Assembly: GCF_027257935.1 (NCBI RefSeq)
Contig: NZ_JANZKW010000001.1
Span: forward strand, 310,001-374,000
From: Chitinimonas sp. BJYL2
GTDB lineage: Bacteria > Pseudomonadota > Gammaproteobacteria > Burkholderiales > Chitinimonadaceae
Length of the DNA stretch: 64,000 bases
Reading direction: 5' to 3'
Under the pieces are notes generated by a model that was not told where the DNA came from, searched no databases, and saw only the letters and a list, made by a program, of their open reading frames with translations. The position numbers and the translations under genes are program-made. Positions 55,408 through 64,000 of the stretch are shown here, one piece after another. Position 1 is the stretch's first letter; each line of letters starts with the position of its first letter.

Positions 55408-55932
55408 TCACATCACGGACAGGTTGGTACGGACAAATCGCAGGGCCATGGTGGCGCCGTCGTCTCCCACCAGCAGATCGGCCTCGACAGGCTGATCGGC
55501 CAACTCGGGGCTCACGGGCAAGCCGTATTCCGCCATCACGGCACGGGGCAGGCTGACCCGCACCATGCGGGCATGGGCGGCCGCCTGGATCCGCCTGGGG
55601 TCGCCCACCGGGAAGAAGGCCGTGGTCAGCTCTGCCTCGGCCAATGCCGGTGAGGCGGTATCGGAGAGCGGCATCTGGCCACGCTCCATCAAGACGGGGC
55701 GCATCCATAGCGTGGCGACCAACGCAGCAGCCATGGCGCCGCCGGCCGAGAGCCAGGTCCACCGGATCGACGCCAGCGACTGGCGCAGTCGGGCCATACG
55801 GGTCGGGGTGTGCCGGGTGCGGAAAGCGGCCAGCAGCGCGTCATCCAGCGTGCTTGGGGCATGCGTGCCTTGCAGGCTTTGTCGCAAGGGACGCCATGCG
55901 GCGTCGAGATCGTCGTCGACAGGCTGGGTCAT
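55408..55932 (-). CDS. predicted membrane anti-sigma factor
   Basis: 174 residues. A cytoplasmic N-part (1-56), one membrane helix (about 57-76, WTWLSAGGAMAAALVATLW) and a periplasmic C-part of ~100 residues. This is the layout of an anti-sigma factor, although no zinc HxxxCxxC motif is present. The start overlaps the sigma factor stop by four bases (ATGA), the usual arrangement for a sigma/anti-sigma pair. It would hold the sigma factor until an envelope signal is received. Assignment rests on context and topology. Confidence 0.75.
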   Translation of the reverse strand: MTQPVDDDLDAAWRPLRQSLQGTHAPSTLDDALLAAFRTRHTPTRMARLRQSLASIRWTWLSAGGAMAAALVATLWMRPVLMERGQMPLSDTASPALAEAELTTAFFPVGDPRRIQAAAHARMVRVSLPRAVMAEYGLPVSPELADQPVEADLLVGDDGATMALRFVRTNLSVM

Positions 55933-56504
55933 GATGTGGTCTCCATGCGGATGCCATGCATTTCGGCCAGCAGGCAGGTCAGCTGGGTGCGTGCGCGACT
56001 GAGCCGCGAACGCACCGTACCTACCGGACAACCGATGATGGCCGCTGCGTCGACATAGGGAATCTCCTGCAGATCACACAGCACCAAGGCTTCGCGGAAA
56101 GCAAAAGGCAGGCGCTGGATTGCATCGCGCAGGCTGTCTAGGGTTTCGCTGGCGAGCAGACGGGCCAGTGGCTGGTGTTGGTCGGCATCGGCGCGTTCCG
56201 CGCCCTCCTCGTCCGGCTGGTCTGCGGCCATACCGGCCAGGCCCCGGCGTACATGGTTGCGGGCCACACCGATCAGGAAGGCCACCAGGGGACCGCGTTG
56301 CGGGTCGTAACGCTCGGGTTGGCGCATCAGGAGCAGAAAGGCTTCCTGGGTGGCATCGGCTGCCGTGCCATTGCCCTGCGTCAGCATCAGTGCATAGCGA
56401 TAAACCGGGTCTCGATAGCGGCGGTATATCTGCGTGAACGCGGCCTCATCGCCATCACGCAGGCGGCGCCAGAGTTCGGCATCGGAGGTCGGCAGAGAGG
56501 ACAT
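55929..56504 (-). CDS. ECF-family RNA polymerase sigma factor
   Basis: 191 residues. Sigma region 2 is seen in YRRYRDPVYRYALMLTQG and DATQEAFLLLMRQPERYD. Region 4 is LPFAFREALVLCDLQEIPYV followed by the helix-turn-helix AAIIGCPVGTVRSRLSRAR. The ATG at 56504 is used; a longer in-frame extension to 56591 is not supported. It is the first gene of sigma, anti-sigma and secreted protein. A candidate ECF promoter lies about 100 bases upstream. Confidence 0.92.
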   Translation of the reverse strand: MSSLPTSDAELWRRLRDGDEAAFTQIYRRYRDPVYRYALMLTQGNGTAADATQEAFLLLMRQPERYDPQRGPLVAFLIGVARNHVRRGLAGMAADQPDEEGAERADADQHQPLARLLASETLDSLRDAIQRLPFAFREALVLCDLQEIPYVDAAAIIGCPVGTVRSRLSRARTQLTCLLAEMHGIRMETTS

Positions 56505-56602
56505 GGGAACCTGTACGGAAGCAAGCGGGGGCACACACCCTGCGGGGGTTCGGGCTGACCGCTGAACCAGCGGATCCGGGCACCGATCCACACCGCATCA
56601 TC

Positions 56603-56633
56603 CGTATTCGCCCTAGCGGGCAAGAAAGTTCCC
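56603..56633 (-). promoter_or_regulatory. candidate ECF-type autoregulatory promoter
   Basis: On the minus strand GGGAACTTT (56633-56625) matches the ECF -35 core GGAACTT, and CGAATACG (56610-56603) lies about 14 bases downstream in the -10 place. It lies about 100 bases before the sigma factor start and just after the response-regulator stop. It fits autoregulation by the sigma factor; unproven. Confidence 0.5.
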
Positions 56634-56649
56634 GATATTGCCGCAAAGA

Positions 56650-58284
56650 TCAGGCGTTGGCGCCAGATGCCACAGCAGGGGCGCCGTCACCCGTGCCTTC
56701 CAGCATCTTGCGCATGCGTTCAGCCAGCATCGGATCGGGCGGTGCCATCAGCACCAGACAATGCTCGGCCTGGGTGCGGAAGACGTCTTCCTTGTAGGCG
56801 AGATACGCCTTCGCAGCGGCATTGACGGCTGCCGCAAGCAGACGGTTGTTGCGCGTGCGCTCGCCCTCCCGGATCAGCTCGTCGGCCGCAGCACGGAAGT
56901 TGTTGGCCACCACCAGCTGGGCAGCGCGGTTGGTAATCTGGGCGACTTGCTCGCCGGCTCTGACCACGACTTCGGCGAGTTTGGCCCGGTCGGCAATCGG
57001 GCGTAGCAACAATTCTTCGGCCGCACGGCCGGTATCGAAGCGCTCCGCGATGGGCTTGATCCATTCGATCATATTGGCGGCAATGTCTTCCGCGTAGAGC
57101 CGGTTCAGCACCGTGAAGTAATCCAGCGCCAGGTCGAAATCGAATTCGGGTGCCGCCGCATGGCTGCCCACCTCGCGCATCATGTCGATGGCGGCCAGCG
57201 GCTCGCGCCGGGCAATGGCCTCCGCCGCCGCGGCGAGCAGGGTGTACCACTCGCCACGATGCGCCCGGTCGGGTTTGTCATCGCGGCGTGGCTTGCTGCT
57301 GAGCTGTTTGACCAAGCTGCTCGCCTCGCCCATCTGCCCCTGATCGATCTGCCCCATGATGAGCTGGAAGATAGTGCGGTCATCCAGATCCACCGCCTTG
57401 CCATTCACACGCAAAGCCTTGAGCAGATAACTATTGGCCTTATCCATGTCGCCGATGCTGTGGGCCATTTGCCCGGCCGACTGCAGGCGCTTGAGGTTAT
57501 TGGGCGTGATCTTGATGGCCTGCTCGATGATGCCCAGAGCATCCGCGTAGCGTTCTTCGCTGCGGTACAGGTCGACAAGCTGGTTGTAGACGGGCAGGTA
57601 GCGCGAATGCTGATTGATGATGTCGAGCATCGCGGCTTCGGCCGTCTCGTGATCGCCCTGCTTGATCGCCACACGGGCCAGCCCCAGCTTGGCCCAGGCG
57701 GGGTTGCGGGCCTCGAGGATGCGCTTGTACATGCTGGCGGATTCTTCCAGCCTGCCCAAACGCATGAAGATATTGGCCGCCAGTTTGACGATATCACCCA
57801 GGTACGGGGTCTTGGTCTGCATCATCTGCTGTGCGGACTTGAGTGCCGCGTTGTACTGCTTGGCGTTGAGCGCCTCGTAGATTTCCATCAGCGCCTGCCG
57901 CCGGTTGAACGCCCGCTCGATCCGCGCGCTCAGCTCGCCAGCCTGAATGGGCTTGAGCATGTAATCGTCCGGGGTCTCCTCGGCCACATTCACCACATTG
58001 GCGTAGGCCGCTTCCCCGGTCACCATGAAGAACAGGGTCGAGAGCGGCAGGATTTTGCGCTCCCGGCACTCTTCCAGCAGATCCTGGCCGGTATCGTCGG
58101 TTTCAAAATGAAACTCACATAACACCAGATCGTACTTGGACTCCTGCAAACGGCGCCGCGCTTCGGAAACCGACGTAGCCGTATCGATGCGGCCAAAATC
58201 CATGCCTTGCAACACGCCACGCAAAGACAGGCGTACCGACGAGGATGGATCAGCAATCAGGGCCGAGGGTTGGCGTTGTGACAT
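56650..58284 (-). CDS. TPR response regulator with a degenerate receiver
   Basis: 544 residues. An N-terminal receiver fold (1-120) is followed by tetratricopeptide-like helices (about 130-480) and no DNA-binding or enzymatic domain. In the receiver the phospho-acceptor position is Glu (E57 in YDLVLCEFHF) and the first acidic position is Ala-Asp (LIADPSS). The Thr in MVTGEA and Lys in YMLKPI are kept. The receiver probably cannot be phosphorylated in the normal way. The TPR part suggests a protein-interaction role. It lies between the TIG lipoprotein gene (88 bases) and the ECF operon. Confidence 0.85.
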   Translation of the reverse strand: MSQRQPSALIADPSSSVRLSLRGVLQGMDFGRIDTATSVSEARRRLQESKYDLVLCEFHFETDDTGQDLLEECRERKILPLSTLFFMVTGEAAYANVVNVAEETPDDYMLKPIQAGELSARIERAFNRRQALMEIYEALNAKQYNAALKSAQQMMQTKTPYLGDIVKLAANIFMRLGRLEESASMYKRILEARNPAWAKLGLARVAIKQGDHETAEAAMLDIINQHSRYLPVYNQLVDLYRSEERYADALGIIEQAIKITPNNLKRLQSAGQMAHSIGDMDKANSYLLKALRVNGKAVDLDDRTIFQLIMGQIDQGQMGEASSLVKQLSSKPRRDDKPDRAHRGEWYTLLAAAAEAIARREPLAAIDMMREVGSHAAAPEFDFDLALDYFTVLNRLYAEDIAANMIEWIKPIAERFDTGRAAEELLLRPIADRAKLAEVVVRAGEQVAQITNRAAQLVVANNFRAAADELIREGERTRNNRLLAAAVNAAAKAYLAYKEDVFRTQAEHCLVLMAPPDPMLAERMRKMLEGTGDGAPAVASGANA

Positions 58285-58372
58285 GGATTTTCCGGGTGAT
58301 GAAGCAATTCACTCAGCTTAGGCAGCGTCTGGGCCTGCGCCAAGCGGGGATGGCACCCCGCCTGCCTGTTTC

Positions 58373-60979
58373 TTATCGGCGCACCCGCATCAGCCGAGTA
58401 TCCAGCCCGTTCCCGAAGGAGAACTCCAGCATGCCCCCTGCCGGCAAATCGGTCAGCGGCAGGGCTGCCTGCCCCTGTTGCAGTCCCAGGGCCAATACCT
58501 GACGCGTGCGGCCAACGTGGGTCACCGAAAGACGCGGGTAGGCGCTGGCATCCCAATCAAGTAGCAACTGGCCATTGGCTTCCCGCCAGCTGACGCGCGG
58601 CGCACGGCTGATCGTGCCCACTACCCGTGCCGCGGGCCGGGCCGGCTGTGCCAGCAGCTTGCCATCCTGCAGCAGATCCAGTTTGACGATCTCGCCAGGG
58701 TGCGGAATGGCCAGATGGAATCCCGCCGAGCGGGCATCGGGCACCATGCTGGCTCGCACCACGTGGTCCCGGGTGCTGCCATCCTTGAGCGTAAGCCGGA
58801 TCACATAAGCGCCCGTCCCGGCCAGTTTCGGCTGACCACGACGTGCATGAGGCGCCAGGAAACGAACCGTCCCCTGGCGCACATGACCGCTGATCACGAG
58901 CAGGTCGATGTCTTCCGGCACCCCCATGATCTGGGGATAGCGGTTGGACTCCAGCCAGCGCTGTGCATTGCGATAGTGGTAATCGGACAACCAGTTGCCA
59001 TCGCAATAGCCCATCAGATCGGTCTCGCCGGCGGGATTGCTGATTTGCCCCGATGTGCTGTCGTACAGCGCTGCTGTGCTCAGCACCCCATTGCTGTAGG
59101 GATAAGCCGTATCGGCATCGGATGGCCCGCCGCAGGGCGCGTGACTGAGACTGAAATTGTGGCCAATCTCATGCAGCAGGGTGCCGCGCCAGTCGCCGTA
59201 GCGGGTATCCAGGCCAATGGCCGTGGTGGTCGAACTGTTGAGACTGTTGAGATAGCCCAGCCCCACGGTCTGCGCACCCGACAAGGTAGGCCGAGGGACA
59301 AAACCGTAGTAATGGCGCGTGGGGGCTTCGGCCTCACGCAGGGTATCCACCTCGCTGAGGATGTCGTTCCAATCTTCCGAGTTCACTGGCGGTGCGGTGA
59401 CCGACGTCAGGGTGTGGGTTGCCCGCGTGGTGATCTCGGTGGCCGTTGTCGAGACTGGCATCACCCGCAGGATACTTGTCCGTACCGTATCCGCCGTGGG
59501 CATTTGTGCTGTGCTGCTGCCAGCCTGCAGCGGCACCAGTGTGAGCTTGAGGTTGGTGGCATTGCCCACTACGGGTGATGCCGACAGGCTGCCACCCGGA
59601 GCACTCAACTGTACGGTCACGTTGAGCCCGGAAACTACCTGCGCCCCGGTGAGGGTGGCGTTGAACGTTTGCGCCAGACTGTAGGGCTGCTGGCTGGAGG
59701 GCAGTGTGGAAGGACCGACCATGGGCAGGCTGGCAATAACGCTGGTGCCGTTACGCACCACCAGCGTCACGCCGGGAACGGTGCCGGGGCCTAGCACATA
59801 GGCACGCACCAGAGCCGGCTTGCCGGGTACGAGACGCTGATAGGTGTCATTGGCCTGCTGCGAGTAGGTCTGGGCAAAGTCGATACGACCTATCGTCGGC
59901 ACCGGTTGCGTGGAAAAACTCCCCGCGGTGACAGTTGCCTGCGACGACGCCAGCAGCAGGACGGCACCACTGCTCACCCCCGCCGGCACGGTAAAACGCA
60001 ACTCCGTGGCGGACCTGGCAGTGACCGTGGCCGCAATCCCGGCCACCGTGATGCTATCCACCTCGTCCAGACCCGTACCGCTCACCACCACCGTGGTGCC
60101 CACCGGGCCATTGTTCGGCGTCATCCCTGTCACGCTGATGGTTGGTGCCACACGGAAACTCAGCGTCAAGGTCAGGCTGACGCCTGGTGCCGTGAGCCGC
60201 AGGGCGCCTGTCGTGGCCCCCGTCGGGACCAGCACGGTGAGCTGTGTGGGTTGCCGTGTCACAGGCGTGGCCGCCGCGTTGCCAAAGAACACTTGCTCGA
60301 CCTGATCCAGCCCTGTGCCTGTGAGCGTCACGGTACTGCCGACAATCCCCTCGGATGGCGAAGCCGTCGCGACCACGACAGGCTGCAGGACCGTGATACC
60401 CACCGTACTCTGGCGCTCCAGGCCGGCGGCATTCACCAGCACCGGAAAACCGCTGACTGCATTGCTGGGAATATCAACAACCAGCTGATCGGCGCTCTTG
60501 CTGACGATCAGCAAGGCCACCGTACCGATACGGACACTGCTGACCAGATTCAGGAAGCTGCCCTTGAAAGTGACGCGCCCGCCCGCCACCACGCTGGCGG
60601 GTTCAATGCTGGCCACTGCCGGCACCTCTACCGTCACGGTCTGGCTGGACTGCACGGCAACACCCGTACCTGACAGCTCCAGCACGCCACTGGTGGCCGT
60701 GTTGGGTACTACCAGCGTCAGACTGACATCGGACTGGACGGCAAACGTGGCATCCGCCCCGCCCAGACGCACGGCCGTGACGCGGGTAAAGCCCGTACCC
60801 GTTACCGTCAGCGTGGCACCGGGAGCGGCCGAGCCAGGCGTGACCGAACTGATCGTCAACGCGACCGGCGGTGGCGTACTACCCCCTCCGCCGGTACTGC
60901 CGCCACCCCCTCCGCCACCACAGCTGGTCAGCCAGAACAGGCAAACGAAAACGGCAAACAGGTTCAGCAGGCGGCGCAT
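58373..60979 (-). CDS. IPT/TIG-repeat lipoprotein with zinc-protease motif
   Basis: 868-residue precursor. The signal peptide ends in the lipobox LTSC, with the lipidated C20, followed by a Gly-run. About four IPT/TIG-like repeats span 42-362 (ISSVTPGSAAPGATLTVTGTG-type units, VTGMTPNNGPVGTTVVVSGTG-type). A metallopeptidase part carries HEIGHNFSLSH with H603, E604, H607 and H613, and LMGYC downstream as a candidate Met-turn. This HExxHxxxxxH layout recalls M66-type mucin-degrading proteases; family assignment is inference. The C-terminal ~150 residues contain no recognised motif. Confidence 0.8.
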   Translation of the reverse strand: MRRLLNLFAVFVCLFWLTSCGGGGGGGSTGGGGSTPPPVALTISSVTPGSAAPGATLTVTGTGFTRVTAVRLGGADATFAVQSDVSLTLVVPNTATSGVLELSGTGVAVQSSQTVTVEVPAVASIEPASVVAGGRVTFKGSFLNLVSSVRIGTVALLIVSKSADQLVVDIPSNAVSGFPVLVNAAGLERQSTVGITVLQPVVVATASPSEGIVGSTVTLTGTGLDQVEQVFFGNAAATPVTRQPTQLTVLVPTGATTGALRLTAPGVSLTLTLSFRVAPTISVTGMTPNNGPVGTTVVVSGTGLDEVDSITVAGIAATVTARSATELRFTVPAGVSSGAVLLLASSQATVTAGSFSTQPVPTIGRIDFAQTYSQQANDTYQRLVPGKPALVRAYVLGPGTVPGVTLVVRNGTSVIASLPMVGPSTLPSSQQPYSLAQTFNATLTGAQVVSGLNVTVQLSAPGGSLSASPVVGNATNLKLTLVPLQAGSSTAQMPTADTVRTSILRVMPVSTTATEITTRATHTLTSVTAPPVNSEDWNDILSEVDTLREAEAPTRHYYGFVPRPTLSGAQTVGLGYLNSLNSSTTTAIGLDTRYGDWRGTLLHEIGHNFSLSHAPCGGPSDADTAYPYSNGVLSTAALYDSTSGQISNPAGETDLMGYCDGNWLSDYHYRNAQRWLESNRYPQIMGVPEDIDLLVISGHVRQGTVRFLAPHARRGQPKLAGTGAYVIRLTLKDGSTRDHVVRASMVPDARSAGFHLAIPHPGEIVKLDLLQDGKLLAQPARPAARVVGTISRAPRVSWREANGQLLLDWDASAYPRLSVTHVGRTRQVLALGLQQGQAALPLTDLPAGGMLEFSFGNGLDTRLMRVRR

Positions 60980-61033
60980 GGTCTCACTCCGGAAGCAGCC
61001 AACAGCCTGCCACGCAGGCCGTCGCTCGTTACA

Positions 61034-61513
61034 TCAATGCAGGGACTCAGGCGCGAGCACCATCCCGTCCTCATCAGCATAGAGCCAATGGCCGGGAACG
61101 AAACGCACGCCGGCAAAATGTACAATCAGGCCCTCGCTCCCCTCACCCTTCTTGACGCTCTTCTTGGGGTGCGCCGCCAGGGCATAGATACCCACATCCT
61201 GCGCCTGCAGCTCCACGGTATCGCGCACACAGCCAAACACGACAATACCGGACCAGCCGTTCTGTACCGCCAGCTCACCCAGCTGCCCGCCCACCAGTGC
61301 ACAGCGCAGGCTGCCGCCGCCATCGACGACCAGCACCCGGCCATGGCCCGGTGTTTCCAGCGTACTGCGGACCAGGCTGTTGTCTTCAAAGACCTTGAGG
61401 GTGGCGATCGGCCCGGCAAAGCGGGCGCGCCCGCCAAAATGGCGGAACAGCGGGTCGGCAACCTGTACCTTGTCGCCGTGGTCGTCGCTGAGATCCGTGG
61501 TCTGAAATGTCAT
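61034..61513 (-). CDS. rraA: RraA family protein (RNase E inhibitor/aldolase fold)
   Basis: 159 residues, standard for Rra[21 protein letters not shown] and [14 protein letters not shown] contain the Arg and Asp of the family's active-site cavity. E. coli RraA binds RNase E and slows mRNA decay; some relatives are class II oxaloacetate or hydroxy-methylglutarate aldolases. I cannot tell which applies. It lies 55 bases after the TIG lipoprotein start, on the same strand. Confidence 0.9.
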   Translation of the reverse strand: MTFQTTDLSDDHGDKVQVADPLFRHFGGRARFAGPIATLKVFEDNSLVRSTLETPGHGRVLVVDGGGSLRCALVGGQLGELAVQNGWSGIVVFGCVRDTVELQAQDVGIYALAAHPKKSVKKGEGSEGLIVHFAGVRFVPGHWLYADEDGMVLAPESLH

Positions 61514-61567
61514 GGCGGGCTCCTAGTCTGATGGCGTGAATCAATGGATGGATGCCAGCCTAACAAA

Positions 61568-61590
61568 ACGGGGAGCACTTGGCTCCCCGT
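61568..61590 (-). terminator. terminator after dapB
   Basis: 9-bp stem (61568-61576 with 61582-61590) and 5-base loop, followed on the minus strand by TTTTGTT counting the stem end. It lies 31 bases after the dapB stop and separates the bamE-dapB transcript from rraA. Confidence 0.8.
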
Positions 61591-61620
61591 GGTTTGGCGC
61601 GACTGTGCAAGGCTGTCTGA

Positions 61621-62825
<1,205 letters not shown>

Positions 62826-62930
62826 GGGAAACAGCTCTGGTGTAAACGCCGGGACGTGTGCGACAGGCCCGCGGCAGGGAAGTGCCGTATCATACCGACA
62901 AGTTCCACGAATACCCACCCGGACGCAAAC

Positions 62931-63371
62931 ATGAGCAAAGCCAGCGAACTCAAGGATGCCGGCCTCAAGGCCACCGGCCCCCGCCTGAAAATTCTCAGCC
63001 TGTTCGAGCAGAGCGCCCAGCGCCATCTCAGCGCTGAAGACGTCTACCGGCTTTTGCTGGAAGAGGAAGATGACGTGGGCCTCGCCACCGTCTACCGTGT
63101 CCTGACCCAGTTCGAGCAGGCCGGTCTTCTGGTGCGCCACCATTTCGAATCGGGCAAAGCCGTGTTCGAACTCAATCAAGGCGGCCACCACGATCACCTG
63201 GTCTGCGTGAAGTGTGGCCGCGTGGACGAGTTCTATGATGCCGAAATCGAAAAGCGCCAGGATGCCATCGCCGAACAGCATGGCTTCCTGATCCAGGATC
63301 ATGCCATGTACCTCTATGGCGTCTGCGCTGACTGCCAGACCCGTCTGGCGGGCAAGCTCAAAGGCCGATGA
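62931..63371 (+). CDS. fur: ferric uptake regulator
   Basis: 146-residue iron-responsive repressor. The winged-helix DNA-binding part includes [16 protein letters not shown] and [15 protein letters not shown]. The metal sites are [20 protein letters not shown], listed as HHFE, and the Cys pairs CVKCG and CADC. ATG at 62931 gives the expected start. It overlaps aat by four bases. I saw no clear Fur box in the 105-base bamE/fur gap. Confidence 0.97.
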   Translation: MSKASELKDAGLKATGPRLKILSLFEQSAQRHLSAEDVYRLLLEEEDDVGLATVYRVLTQFEQAGLLVRHHFESGKAVFELNQGGHHDHLVCVKCGRVDEFYDAEIEKRQDAIAEQHGFLIQDHAMYLYGVCADCQTRLAGKLKGR

Positions 63372-64000
63372 TCCCCTGGCTGGGCAGCGCACCGGTATTT
63401 CCGCCGGTGGAATCCGCGCTGGCGCAGCCCAACGGCTTGCTCGCGGCTGGAGGGGATCTCAGCCCGCAGCGCCTGCTGGCGGCCTACGCGCAGGGCATCT
63501 TTCCCTGGTATGCCGAGGGCGAACCCATCCTGTGGTGGAGTCCCGACCCGCGCATGGTGCTCTACCCGGCGCGGCTGCACATCCCGCGCTCACTGGCGAA
63601 GGTGTTGCGCAACCGCCATTACGAGATCCGTTTCGACACGGCCTTTGCTGCGGTCATGGAAGGTTGCGCAAGCAGCCCGCGCCCCGGACAGGACGGCACC
63701 TGGATCGTGCCCGAGGTCATCACAGCCTATTGCCGGCTTCATGAGGCTGGTTATGCCCATTCGGCCGAATGCTGGATGGACGGCGAACTGGTGGGCGGCC
63801 TCTACGGCGTGGCCCTGGGGAAGATGTTCTATGGTGAATCCATGTTCGCGCGCCGGTCCGACGCCTCCAAGCTCGCCTTTGTGCACCTGGTCCAATGGTT
63901 GCAGGCGCAGGGTTTTGGCCTGATCGATTGCCAGATGCGCACCGACCATCTGGACCGCTTTGGCGGTGAACAGATCAGCCGTGCCGTTTTTTTGGATAGC
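63368..64000 (+). CDS. aat: leucyl/phenylalanyl-tRNA-protein transferase, partial
   Basis: 211 codons open to the right edge without a stop; the full protein is normally about 230-240 residues. It adds Leu or Phe to proteins with N-terminal Lys or Arg for N-end-rule degradation by Clp[38 protein letters not shown] and [16 protein letters not shown] are family signatures. Its ATG overlaps the fur TGA (ATGA). Confidence 0.95.
   Translation, partial: MIPWLGSAPVFPPVESALAQPNGLLAAGGDLSPQRLLAAYAQGIFPWYAEGEPILWWSPDPRMVLYPARLHIPRSLAKVLRNRHYEIRFDTAFAAVMEGCASSPRPGQDGTWIVPEVITAYCRLHEAGYAHSAECWMDGELVGGLYGVALGKMFYGESMFARRSDASKLAFVHLVQWLQAQGFGLIDCQMRTDHLDRFGGEQISRAVFLDS

Noticed and set aside
58344-58361. 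Hairpin between the TIG lipoprotein and response regulator genes as terminator
   Set aside because: A 6-bp stem is present but no T-run follows on the minus strand, so termination is not supported.

Overview
The window is a gene-dense chromosomal segment (roughly 60% G+C by eye) of a betaproteobacterium. Gene content and order point there: tpiA-secG-tRNA-Leu-nuoABCDEFGHIJKLMN followed by the DUF2818 gene; infC-rpmI-rplT-pheST-ihfA-merR-tRNA-Pro; rlmE-ftsH-folP-glmM with yhbY divergent; carA-carB-greA; and dapB-bamE with fur divergent. The products look most like Neisseriales/Chitinibacteraceae or Chitinimonas-type proteins, but genus is inference from memory, not from a search. No insertion sequence, integrase, prophage gene, CRISPR array, rRNA or replication origin was seen.

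Layout. 1-2.1 kb: a possible partial gene at the left edge, an FAD-dependent dehydrogenase (+), and tRNA-Pro (-) with its terminator. 2.1-9.9 kb (-): tRNA-Val, thrS, infC (ATC start), rpmI, rplT, pheS, pheT, ihfA and a MerR regulator, a translation and nucleoid block. 10-25 kb (-): the complete 14-gene complex I operon, closed by DUF2818. 25-26.1 kb (-): tRNA-Leu, secG, tpiA. 26.3-30.2 kb (+): pstSCAB phosphate transporter, convergent with glmM and separated from it by a perfect 44-bp palindromic terminator. 30.2-35.2 kb (-): glmM, folP, ftsH, rlmE; yhbY diverges. 36-42.5 kb (-): a TonB-like protein with a cytoplasmic N-terminal domain, a DUF4149 membrane protein, greA, carB and carA, the last with a structured leader.

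42.8-51.5 kb is a mixed region: glutathione peroxidase, a stand-alone FIST protein with DUF1841 and DUF3025 genes, a possible 42-residue peptide just before a LytS/LytTR two-component pair, a YihG-like acyltransferase, a gamma-carbonic-anhydrase-like protein and the M3 oligopeptidase prlC. 51.5-61 kb (-) is the most accessory-looking part: a GDSL esterase autotransporter with a large Ala-rich insertion; a secreted protein, anti-sigma factor and ECF sigma factor under a candidate ECF-type promoter; a TPR response regulator whose phospho-acceptor Asp is Glu; and a lipoprotein with four IPT/TIG-like repeats and a zinc-protease motif. The window ends with rraA, dapB, bamE (-), then fur and the start of aat (+), which runs off the right edge.

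Most of the window is conserved housekeeping. No wholly new system is proven by the sequence. The best candidates for follow-up are the 54.3-61.0 kb envelope/ECF cluster, the TonB-like fusion, the carA leader and the LytS-associated peptide.
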